From Streptomyces sp. NBC_00377 (GTDB taxonomy: Bacteria; Actinomycetota; Actinomycetes; Streptomycetales; Streptomycetaceae), in contig NZ_CP107958.1 of NCBI RefSeq assembly GCF_036075115.1, forward strand, positions 5,766,001 through 5,830,000: a stretch of DNA of 64,000 nucleotides, given 5' to 3'. The notes beneath the pieces were generated by a model. That model ran no database searches. It saw nothing but the letters and a program-made list of their open reading frames with translations, and had not been told where the DNA came from. Of this stretch, positions 53,851 through 61,807 are shown piece after piece. Made by a program: the position numbers and the translations under genes. Position 1 is the first letter of the stretch. Each line of letters starts with the position of its first letter.

Positions 53851-53873
53851 GACCGCCGGATCGAGGGCGGGAA

Positions 53874-53914
53874 GGGGCCGCCCCTCCGCCAGATGTGAGC
53901 GGAGGGGCGGCCCC
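53874..53914. terminator. Terminator between GntR and lipase-like genes
   Basis: GGGGCCGCCCCTCCGC (53874-53889) and its exact complement (53899-53914) form a 16-bp stem with a 9-nt loop between convergent stops. Confidence 0.88.
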
Positions 53915-53942
53915 GGTGGTGCCTGGGCGTGGCGCGGCGGGT

Positions 53943-55157
53943 CTAGTCGGGCAGCCGGTCCAGCAGCCAGGTGCACAGCTCCTCGGTGATCCCGGTGTGC
54001 GGCGTGGTCGTCGACGAGAGAATGAAGTCGTCCAACTCGCTCTCGTCCGGGGACAGTTCGTCTACCTTCGCGTACAGGTCGGCCTGCTTCTCGACGTCCC
54101 GGATCGCGACCGCGCTCACCGACGGCACGAAGCAGATCTCCTCGTGCCGCAGGTCGACCGTGCCGCCGAGCTTCTCCAGGGTGTCGGCGAGGATCTTGTA
54201 GGTGTGCAGGGTGCCGCCCGGCGCGCCGTCCAGCTCGGGGAAGCCGCTGGTGGTGATGGTCTTGTCGGCCTTGGGGAACTTCCGGTTGAGGTAGGCGACC
54301 GTCACGTCGTCGCCCTGGGCCTGGGTGTAGAAGGTGGTGCCGGGGTAGATCTCGTCCACCCGCAGGGCGACCTCACCGGGCTTCACCTCGGGCAGGCCGA
54401 TCCCGTCCCCGCGGCCGTTGGCGAGGCCGATCAGGCGGGGGATCCGAGGCCAGTTGCCGAGCCGCTCCAGAGCGGCCAGGAACTCCGTGCGCTCCGGGGC
54501 GACCCCGATCTTCCCGGTGTCCTTGTCGTAGTGGCGCCACAGCATCTGACGCGCCGCCGGGCTGTCCATCTGCCGCGCGAAGTCGTTGGCGAGCGGGATG
54601 AAGTGCGAGAACGCCTGCACTCCGACCGGGATGGACGCGCCGCGGTGCGGGCTGTCGTAGGAGAAGTACAGGCCGACCCGGTGGTCCATGCGCTGGAGCT
54701 CGAGCTTGGCCAGCGCGTAACGGGTGACGATGCCGCCCATGCTGAACCCGCCGACGGCCAGCCGCGCGTTGCCGAGTTGCTCGGCGCCGGCCCGCATGAC
54801 GGCGGCCATGACCGCGTCCGCGTTGTCCAGGATGGACGCGCTGCGCTCCTCGAAGCCGAGCAGGATCACGTCCCGGCCGCGGCGGCGCAGCTCGCTGATG
54901 AACGGGAACTCGCCGCCCTCCAGCCCCTGGTAGAGCTTGTCGAGCTCGCTGCGGCCGAGGTTGAAACCGTCGGCCATGATCACGGGGCGGACGAGGCCCT
55001 CGGGGTCGTTGTTGCGCTCGCCCGGGAAGACCCAGGCGAAGCCGTTCGGCAGGGTCCAGTCCCGGTGCTCCGGCACGGAGACCGCCTTGGGGGGCTGGGT
55101 GGTCACCGCCGCACCGAGGGTGAAGGTGCCGACGTTGGGCTCGGCTGTTTCGGACAT
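53943..55157 (-). CDS. Lipase-like alpha/beta hydrolase
   Basis: A 404-residue protein without a clear signal peptide. The nucleophile elbow is GGFSMGGIVTRYAL with Ser139; FSYDSPHRGASIPVG is typical of lipase/PGAP1-like folds that act on lipids or cutin-like esters. The early VIMADGFNLG supplies the oxyanion turn. Most likely a cytoplasmic or non-classically exported esterase. It stands alone, reading leftward, with a 313-bp gene-free stretch upstream. Confidence 0.8.
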   Translation of the reverse strand: MSETAEPNVGTFTLGAAVTTQPPKAVSVPEHRDWTLPNGFAWVFPGERNNDPEGLVRPVIMADGFNLGRSELDKLYQGLEGGEFPFISELRRRGRDVILLGFEERSASILDNADAVMAAVMRAGAEQLGNARLAVGGFSMGGIVTRYALAKLELQRMDHRVGLYFSYDSPHRGASIPVGVQAFSHFIPLANDFARQMDSPAARQMLWRHYDKDTGKIGVAPERTEFLAALERLGNWPRIPRLIGLANGRGDGIGLPEVKPGEVALRVDEIYPGTTFYTQAQGDDVTVAYLNRKFPKADKTITTSGFPELDGAPGGTLHTYKILADTLEKLGGTVDLRHEEICFVPSVSAVAIRDVEKQADLYAKVDELSPDESELDDFILSSTTTPHTGITEELCTWLLDRLPD

Positions 55158-55470
55158 GGTCGTGCTCCTCGTGGGAGGGGTGGGGGAACGACCACATCAT
55201 GGGGGGTGATTTTTCCGCGTCACCCGTTTGACCTGCGCAGTTCATTCCAAGTGATGCAAAGGAACCGGCAGATGTTTGATGCGCCTGGCATGTGCCGCCG
55301 GCCTGTTTTGTTTCGCTTCGCCGTTCGTTGCCGATCACGTCGCACGGACTGTCAGAAATTTCCCGGAAGTCGTGCAACCCTTCCGCGCCTACGCGTGTCG
55401 TACATGGCATCAGGGCTTCTGGAGGGGGATCCGGGGGGATCGCGGGGGTTCTGGTACGGAGGGGAAAAGC
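55158..55470. other. Gene-free stretch upstream of the lipase-like gene
   Basis: 313 bp with locally lower G+C (for example around 55200-55380), as expected for promoter DNA of the leftward lipase-like gene. I see no convincing gene, repeat or RNA structure in it. Confidence 0.6.
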
Positions 55471-55504
55471 CGAGGGGGCCCGGTCGACGGACCGGACCCC
55501 CTCG
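55471..55504. terminator. Terminator of the ribose operon
   Basis: CGAGGGGG pairs with CCCCCTCG and, past one mismatch, CCGGTC with GACCGG around a GACG loop (55471-55504). It lies 51 bp beyond the rbsD stop. Confidence 0.85.
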
Positions 55505-55555
55505 AAGCTTTCCACGCCGACCGGCGGGCCCCGTCCGCGGCCCCGTCGGCGGATC

Positions 55556-55945
55556 TCAGAAGAACACCCCACACCTGAGCAGGACATTCGCGTACGGCCG
55601 CGCCTCGCCCGTGCGCACCACCAGCCGCGCCCCCGCCGACAGCCTCTTCAGCTCCTCGTGCGGGACCAGGGCCAGCTCCGGAAAGCGTCCGTCCAGCAAC
55701 CCGGCCGCCGCCGGATTCGCCTCCCTCACCTCTTCCGCCGCCGTGGCACCCTCCACGACCAGTTCGGCGAGAAGCCCGTCGACCACCTCCGCGAACGACG
55801 GCACCCCCGCCCGGAAGGCCAGATCCACGACCCGGGGGCCGTCCGGTATCGGCATCCCGGCGTCGCACACCAGCACCCCGTGCCCGTGCCCCAGCTCGGC
55901 CAGCGCACCGGCGAGATGCCGGTTGAGTATCCCGGCCTTCTTCAC
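55556..55945 (-). CDS. rbsD: D-ribose pyranase
   Basis: A 129-residue RbsD that interconverts beta-pyranose and beta-furanose forms of ribose, giving ribokinase its substrate. It starts VKKAGILNRHLAGALAELGHGHG with the catalytic histidine region, followed by VCDAGMPIPDGPRVVDLA. GTG 55945 overlaps the rbsK stop (GTGA). It is the last gene of the operon. Confidence 0.93.
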   Translation of the reverse strand: MKKAGILNRHLAGALAELGHGHGVLVCDAGMPIPDGPRVVDLAFRAGVPSFAEVVDGLLAELVVEGATAAEEVREANPAAAGLLDGRFPELALVPHEELKRLSAGARLVVRTGEARPYANVLLRCGVFF

Positions 55946-56940
55946 CGGACCCCACCCTCGCGGGAAGCCGCACCGGCCCCCGAAGTCCCGTCGGCCCCCT
56001 CGGTCCCGGAAGCTCCGGGCGTGGCCGGGCCGGCGCCGTCCAGCGCCTCGACCTCCGCCGCCGTCGGGAACGACTCCTGCGCCCCCCGCCGCGTCACGGC
56101 CACCGCCCCGACCCGCGCCGCGTACGCCGCCGCCCCGGCCAGGGACGAACCCGTGCCCAGCCGCCACGCCAGCGCCGCCGTGAAGGAGTCGCCGGCGCCT
56201 GTCGTGTCGACGGCGTCCACCCGCACCGACGCCACCCGCGCGACACCCTCCGCGGACGCCACCAGGGCGCCTTCCGGACCCAGTGTCACGACCACCGACT
56301 TCGGGCCCTTCGCGAGCAGGAGCCGGGCCCAGTCCTCGGGTTCCTCGCTCACGGACTCCTCGCCGAGGATCACCTTCGCCTCGTGCTCGTTGACGATCAG
56401 CGGGTCGCAGGCCGAGAGGACCTCGGCGGGCAGCGGGCGCGGCGGAGAGGGGTTCAGCACGAAGCGGCTGCCCGGCGCCAGGTTCCGCACGACCTCCACG
56501 ACCGTCTCCAGCGGGATCTCCAACTGTGCCGACACCGCGCGGGAGGCGTGCAGGAGGCCGGTGGCCGCGCGGACGTCCGCCGGTGTCAGGCGCCCGTTGG
56601 CTCCCGGTGACACCACGATGCTGTTGTCGCCCGACGGGTCCACGGTGATCAGCGCGACGCCCGTGGGCGCACCGCCCACCAGGACGCCGGCCGTGTCGAC
56701 CCCGGCCGCCCGCTGCGAGTCGAGCAGCAGCCGGCCGTACGCGTCGTCGCCGACCCGGGCCAGCAGGGCCGTACGGGCGCCGAGCCGGGCGGCTGCGACG
56801 GCCTGGTTCGCGCCCTTGCCGCCGGGGTGGACGGCCAGGTCGGAACCGAGGACCGTCTCGCCGGCGGCGGGCCTGCGCTCGACACCGATCACCAGGTCGG
56901 CGTTGGCGGACCCTACGACCAGAAGGTCGTGGTCGTACAT
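55942..56940 (-). CDS. rbsK: Ribokinase
   Basis: A 332-residue PfkB-family kinase that phosphorylates ribose. GGKGANQAVAAARLGART is the first signature; VDTTGAGDSFTAALAWRLG near residue 240 holds the catalytic aspartate. The C-terminal 35 residues are a gly/ala/glu-rich extension beyond normal length. It lies 81 bp after rbsCB and overlaps rbsD. Confidence 0.94.
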   Translation of the reverse strand: MYDHDLLVVGSANADLVIGVERRPAAGETVLGSDLAVHPGGKGANQAVAAARLGARTALLARVGDDAYGRLLLDSQRAAGVDTAGVLVGGAPTGVALITVDPSGDNSIVVSPGANGRLTPADVRAATGLLHASRAVSAQLEIPLETVVEVVRNLAPGSRFVLNPSPPRPLPAEVLSACDPLIVNEHEAKVILGEESVSEEPEDWARLLLAKGPKSVVVTLGPEGALVASAEGVARVASVRVDAVDTTGAGDSFTAALAWRLGTGSSLAGAAAYAARVGAVAVTRRGAQESFPTAAEVEALDGAGPATPGASGTEGADGTSGAGAASREGGVR

Positions 56941-57021
56941 GAAGTGACTTCCCTGATACGTGACTCGGGGCGGACGGCTCCGGGGACACCCCCGGACGGC
57001 CGTCCGCCCGCTCGCCGAATG

Positions 57022-58974
57022 TCAGCCGCTGAACCCGGCCACGTTCTGCTTCGTGACCACCTTCACCGGCACCTTCACCGTCTCCTCGACCTTCTTGCCC
57101 TGCAACGCCTTCAGCGCGTTGTCCACAGCGATCTTGCCCAGCTGGGACGGCTGCTGCGCCACCGACGCGTACAGCGTGCCGTTCTCGACGGCGGTCAGGC
57201 CGTCCGGCGTGCCGTCGAAGCCGACGACCTGGACGGACCGGCCGGCCTTGGACCCCAGCGCCTTGATCGCGCCGAGGGCCATCTCGTCGTTGGCGGCGAT
57301 GACGCCCTGGACGTCCGGGTGGGCCTGGAGCAGGTTCGACATCACGTCGAGGCCCTTGGTGCGGTCGAAGTCGGCCGGCTGCTGGGCGAGGACCTGGATG
57401 CCGGGGTAGGCCTTCAGTCCCTTGGCGAAACCTTCCGCCCGCTCACGCGCCGCGGAGGTGCCCGCCTGGCCCTGAAGGATCACGATCTTGCCGGTGCCGC
57501 CGAGCTTCTCGGCGACAGTCTTCGCGGCCAGCTCACCACCGGCCACGTTGTCGGAGGCGACCAGGGCGTCCACCGTCGCCTTGTTGACGCCCCGGTCGAC
57601 GGCGATGACCGGGATCTTCGCCTTGTCGGCGGCCTTCACCGAGTTGCTCGACGCGTCCGAGTCCACCGGGTTGACGATGATCGAGTCGAAGCCGGAACTG
57701 GTGAAGTTCTGGAGCTGGTTGGCCTGCTGCGAGGCGTCGTTCTGGGCGTCGGTGACCGTCAGGTCCACGCCCAGCTTCTTCGCCTCGGCCTTCGCACCCG
57801 ACTGGATCTGCACGAAGAAGGGGTTGTTGAGCGTGGACAGCGCGAGGCCGACCTTCGGGTTCGCGCCCGACGCGTTGCCGCCGTGCAGGAAGGAGGTCGC
57901 GCCGACGATCGCCACGGTGACCACGGCCGCGAGACCGTAGGTCGCCGCCTGCCGGCCCCTGCCGCCCCCGCTGCCCGTCCCGGCCGCCACCGGGATCGCC
58001 CCGGCCTTGCGGCGCACGGTGTCCAGGAGCACGGCCAGCGCGATGACGACACCGATCACGACCTGCTGCCAGAACGCGGACACGGACAGCAGGTTGAGGC
58101 CGTTCCTCAGCACCGCCAGGATCAGCGCGCCGATCAGCGTGCCGGACGCCTTGCCCGTACCGCCCGCCAGCGAGGCGCCGCCGATGACGACGGCGGCGAT
58201 CGCGTCCAGTTCGTAGCCGTCGGCCGCCTGCGGCTGCGCCGAGGACAGCCGGGAGGCGAGCACGATGCCCGCCGCGGCCGCGAACACCCCGGACAGCGCG
58301 TAGATCGCGAGCTTCTGCTTCTTCACCCGCAGACCGGAGAGGCGCGCCGCCTCCTCGTTGCCGCCGATGGCGTACATCGAACGTCCGATGTACGTCCGGC
58401 CCAGCACGAACGCGGCGACCAGGCCCATCACGGCCATCACGAGCACCGGCACCGGCAGCCAGCCGCCGAGCGTGTCGCCGAGGTGCGAGACCGAGTCGGG
58501 GAAGGCGATCGGCGAGCCTTCCGAGATCACCAGGGACAGACCGCGCGCCACCGACAGCATCGCGAGCGTCGCGATGAACGGCGGCAGCTTGCCGTAGGCG
58601 ATGAGGAAACCGTTCACCAGACCGGCCGCGATACCGGTGACGACGGCCAGGACCACCGCGATCACCACGGGTACGCCGTGCTGGGTGGCGCTCCAGGCCA
58701 GCACGGTGGCCGACAGGGCCGCCACCGAGCCGACCGACAGGTCGATGCCGGCCGAGACGATCACGAAGGTCACGCCGAAGGCGAGAATGGCGGTCACCGC
58801 CGCCTGGACACCCACGTTGAGCAGGTTGTCCGTGGTCAGGAAGTCGCCCGACAGCGCCGACATGGCGATGACGAGGACGATCAGCGCGGTCAGCGCGCCG
58901 TTGTCGAGGAGCAGACGGCGGACCGCCGCGGCGCCACCGGCGCCCGTCCCGCTCTTGAGCGTCTCAGCGGCCAC
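57022..58974 (-). CDS. rbsCB: RbsC-RbsB fusion: ribose permease with tethered binding protein
   Basis: A 650-residue protein joining two normally separate parts. Residues 1-330 are an RbsC-type permease (about ten helices; VIVSAGIDLSVGSVAALS and AAVVIGGASLAGGTGKASGT are family marks). A linker (SGGGRGRQ) and one further membrane helix (ATYGLAAVVTVAIVGATSFL) lead to an RbsB periplasmic-binding-type domain (about 370-650, VGLALSTLNNPFFVQIQSGAK onward). The extra helix acts as an anchor placing the binding domain outside. There is no separate rbsB gene here. GTG 58974 overlaps rbsA by 11 bp. I recall a similar bifunctional annotation in S. coelicolor. Confidence 0.93.
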   Translation of the reverse strand: MAAETLKSGTGAGGAAAVRRLLLDNGALTALIVLVIAMSALSGDFLTTDNLLNVGVQAAVTAILAFGVTFVIVSAGIDLSVGSVAALSATVLAWSATQHGVPVVIAVVLAVVTGIAAGLVNGFLIAYGKLPPFIATLAMLSVARGLSLVISEGSPIAFPDSVSHLGDTLGGWLPVPVLVMAVMGLVAAFVLGRTYIGRSMYAIGGNEEAARLSGLRVKKQKLAIYALSGVFAAAAGIVLASRLSSAQPQAADGYELDAIAAVVIGGASLAGGTGKASGTLIGALILAVLRNGLNLLSVSAFWQQVVIGVVIALAVLLDTVRRKAGAIPVAAGTGSGGGRGRQAATYGLAAVVTVAIVGATSFLHGGNASGANPKVGLALSTLNNPFFVQIQSGAKAEAKKLGVDLTVTDAQNDASQQANQLQNFTSSGFDSIIVNPVDSDASSNSVKAADKAKIPVIAVDRGVNKATVDALVASDNVAGGELAAKTVAEKLGGTGKIVILQGQAGTSAARERAEGFAKGLKAYPGIQVLAQQPADFDRTKGLDVMSNLLQAHPDVQGVIAANDEMALGAIKALGSKAGRSVQVVGFDGTPDGLTAVENGTLYASVAQQPSQLGKIAVDNALKALQGKKVEETVKVPVKVVTKQNVAGFSG

Positions 58975-60514
58975 GGCCGGCCTCCAGTTCTTCGGTTCCG
59001 TTGGGGGTGTTGGTGCCGCTGGTGGGAGTGGTGCCGACGGCGAGCGCCATGACGGAGTCCTGGGTCGCCTCGTCGGCCGACAGTTCGCCGGCGATCCGGC
59101 CCTGGGCCATCACCAGCACCCGGTCGCTCATGCCGAGCACCTCGGGCAGATCGCTGGAGATCATCAGGACGGCGGCGCCGGCCGCGGTCAGCTCGTTGAC
59201 GAGCTGGTAGATCTCGACCTTCGCGCCGACGTCGATGCCGCGCGTCGGCTCGTCGAGGATCAGCACCTTGGTGTCGGCGAGCAGCCACTTGCCGATGACG
59301 ACCTTCTGCTGGTTGCCGCCGGACAGCGTGCGCACCTGCTGGCCGAGGCCCGCCATCCGCACGCCCAGTTGTGCCGCGATCCGCGCCGCCGCCTCGTGCT
59401 GGCCCTTGAGGTCCACCAGACCGCCCCGGGTCGCGGCCCGCATGGTCACGAGTCCGAGGTTCTCCTCGACCGACTGGTCGAGCACGAGCCCCTGGCCCTT
59501 GCGGTCCTCGGGCACCAGCCCGATCCCGGCCGTCATGGCGGCGTTCACGTCGTACCGGGGAAGGTCCGCGCCATCGACCCGCACGGCTCCCCGGTCGTAG
59601 GGGTCCGCCCCGAAGACGGCCCGTACGACCTCGGTACGACCGGCGCCGACGAGGCCGGCGACACCGACGACCTCACCGGCGTGCACCTCGAAGCTGACGT
59701 CGTGGAAGACGCCGTCGCGGGTGAGCCCCTCGACGGACAGCAGTGCGGCGCCGGTCTGCGCGCGCTCCCTCGGGTACTGCTGCTCGATGGAGCGGCCCAC
59801 CATGAGGCGTACGAGTTCGTCCTCGGGTGTGGTGGCGGGGACCTGTCCGACGCTCCTGCCGTCCCGGATGACCGTGACCCGGTCGCCGAGCGCGGCGATC
59901 TCCTCGAGGTGGTGGGTGATGAACACGATGCCGACGCCGTCCTCGCGCAGCCTGCGCACGATGGCGAACAGCTTCTCGACCTCCTCGGAGGTCAGCACGG
60001 CGGTCGGCTCGTCCATGATCAGCACGCGCGCGTCCAGGCTGAGCGCCTTGGCGATCTCGACCATCTGGAGGCGGGCGATGCCGAGTTCACGCACACGCGT
60101 GCGGGGCGACACCTTCACACCCACCCGCTCCAGCAGGACGGCCGCCTCGGCCTCCATCCGCTTGCGGTCGATCATCCCGAAGCGGCGTGGCTGCCGGCCC
60201 AGGAAGATGTTCTCGGCGACCGTCAGATCGGGGACGAGGTTGAACTCCTGGTAGATGGTGGCGATCCCGAGACGCTCGGCGTCCTGCGCGCCATGGATGC
60301 GCACCTCCTCGCCGCCGGCCAGGATCCGGCCGGCGTCGGGCCGGTAGGCGCCGGAGAGCATCTTGATGAGGGTGCTCTTGCCCGCGCCGTTCTCACCCAG
60401 CAGCACATGCACCTCGCCCCGGCGCAGGTCGAAGTCGACGCTGTCGAGCGCGACCACACCGGGGAAGGTCTTGCGTATGCCTTCGATGCGCAGCAACTCG
60501 TCCGCGTTGCTCAC
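58964..60514 (-). CDS. rbsA: Ribose ABC importer ATPase
   Basis: A 516-residue double ATPase of the RbsA/MglA type. Domain 1 has GENGAGKSTLIK, then IARLQMVEIAKALSLDARVLIMDEPTA. Domain 2 has the degenerate GLVGAGRTEVVRAV P-loop and LSGGNQQKVVIGKWL, followed by LDEPTRGIDVGAK. It energises ribose uptake with the RbsCB fusion. GTG 60514 overlaps the lacI stop (GTGA), so the regulator is part of the same coupled operon. Confidence 0.94.
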   Translation of the reverse strand: MSNADELLRIEGIRKTFPGVVALDSVDFDLRRGEVHVLLGENGAGKSTLIKMLSGAYRPDAGRILAGGEEVRIHGAQDAERLGIATIYQEFNLVPDLTVAENIFLGRQPRRFGMIDRKRMEAEAAVLLERVGVKVSPRTRVRELGIARLQMVEIAKALSLDARVLIMDEPTAVLTSEEVEKLFAIVRRLREDGVGIVFITHHLEEIAALGDRVTVIRDGRSVGQVPATTPEDELVRLMVGRSIEQQYPRERAQTGAALLSVEGLTRDGVFHDVSFEVHAGEVVGVAGLVGAGRTEVVRAVFGADPYDRGAVRVDGADLPRYDVNAAMTAGIGLVPEDRKGQGLVLDQSVEENLGLVTMRAATRGGLVDLKGQHEAAARIAAQLGVRMAGLGQQVRTLSGGNQQKVVIGKWLLADTKVLILDEPTRGIDVGAKVEIYQLVNELTAAGAAVLMISSDLPEVLGMSDRVLVMAQGRIAGELSADEATQDSVMALAVGTTPTSGTNTPNGTEELEAGRGR

Positions 60515-61581
60515 GTCTGGCTCCTGTTCGTTACGGGGGAGGGCTCCCGAGAGGCGGGGAACCCCGCGGGAGCGTGCGGCTCTCCGGGGGCGGGCTCGCC
60601 GCACGAGCGGCGCGCGACGAGCCGGGCGGTCAGGGTGACGGACTGCGGGGGCCGCCCCTCGATGCGGTCGACGAGCGCCCGCACGGCTGCCCGTCCGAGT
60701 TCGCCCGTCGGCTGGGCGATCGCCGTGATCGGCGGATCGGTGTGCACGAACCACGGGATGTCGTCGAACGCGGCGAGCGCGAGGTCCTGCGGAACACGCA
60801 GCCCACGCGCGCGTACGGCGTCCAGCGCGCCCAGCGCCATCAGGTTGTCGGCGGCGAACACGACCTCGGGCGGCTCGGGCAGGTCGAGGAAGCCCTCGGT
60901 GACCCGTCGTCCACTCTCGGCCTGGAAGTCGCCCTGGCCCGTGTAGACGTCCGGGAGGGGGAGCCCGTACTCGGCCATGGCGGCCCGGAAGGCCTCGACG
61001 CGTTCGCTGCCGGTGGTGGTGGCGGCGGGCCCGGCGATGATGGCGAGCCTGCGGTGCCCGAGCCCGTGCAGATGCGCGACCAGGTCCCGCACGGCGGCGC
61101 GTCCGTCGGCCCGCACCACGGGTACGTCCACGCCCGGGATCCACCGGTCGACGAACACCATCGGCGTCCCCGCGCGCGCGGCGTCGAGGATCAGCGGTGA
61201 GCCGCCGTCGGTGGGGGAGACGAGGAGACCGTCGATCCGGCGGTCCAGCAGGGTCCGTACGTGGTGGTCCTGGAGGTCGGGCCGTTCGTCGGCGTTGCCG
61301 ATGATCACGCTGTAGCCGAGGGCGCGGGCCTCCTCCTCGACGGACCGGGCCAGCTCGGTGAAGTAGGGGTTCATCACGTCGCTGATGACCAGGCCGAGGG
61401 TGCGGGTCTGGTCGGTGCGCAGGGACCGGGCGACGGCGTTCGGGCGGTAGCCCAGCGTCCCGACGGCGGCCAGCACACGCGTGCGTGCGTCCTCGCTGAC
61501 CGACGGATGGTCGTTGAGGACGCGCGACACCGTGGCGACGGAGACCCCCGCCTCGGCCGCGACGTCCTTGATGCTCGCCAT
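60511..61581 (-). CDS. LacI-family ribose operon regulator
   Basis: A 356-residue LacI regulator, first gene of the ribose operon. The HTH is SIKDVAAEAGVSVATVSRVLND, the hinge RPNAVARSLRT, and the effector domain ribose-binding-like (residues 62-325). The C-terminal tail is Pro/Ser-rich. Two identical TGGAATCGATTACA sites upstream are the likely operators; it probably represses itself and the whole operon until ribose or its phosphate is present. Confidence 0.92.
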   Translation of the reverse strand: MASIKDVAAEAGVSVATVSRVLNDHPSVSEDARTRVLAAVGTLGYRPNAVARSLRTDQTRTLGLVISDVMNPYFTELARSVEEEARALGYSVIIGNADERPDLQDHHVRTLLDRRIDGLLVSPTDGGSPLILDAARAGTPMVFVDRWIPGVDVPVVRADGRAAVRDLVAHLHGLGHRRLAIIAGPAATTTGSERVEAFRAAMAEYGLPLPDVYTGQGDFQAESGRRVTEGFLDLPEPPEVVFAADNLMALGALDAVRARGLRVPQDLALAAFDDIPWFVHTDPPITAIAQPTGELGRAAVRALVDRIEGRPPQSVTLTARLVARRSCGEPAPGEPHAPAGFPASREPSPVTNRSQT

Positions 61582-61628
61582 CGCCGCCCCACCTCCTTGT
61601 GGATTCGGTTCATGAACGCCCGATGTCA

Positions 61629-61674
61629 TGGAATCGATTACATCGGCGTGTACCAAGGATTGGAATCGATTACA
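61629..61674. promoter_or_regulatory. Twin LacI operators of the ribose operon
   Basis: The 14-mer TGGAATCGATTACA occurs at 61629-61642 and 61661-61674. Each is centred on the palindrome AATCGATT; the centres are 32 bp apart, about three helical turns, which would let dimers bind on one DNA face. Confidence 0.8.
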
Positions 61675-61807
61675 CGAGGATTAATCAAGCCCTCAACCGC
61701 ATCCCGAGACCGGATCGTGATGAACCGCGCGGGCCTTCTCCGACGGTGGCCGCCCCCGTCCGGTGATCACCCCGAGGACTGTCGGTGGCGGGCGGTAACG
61801 TCGGACC

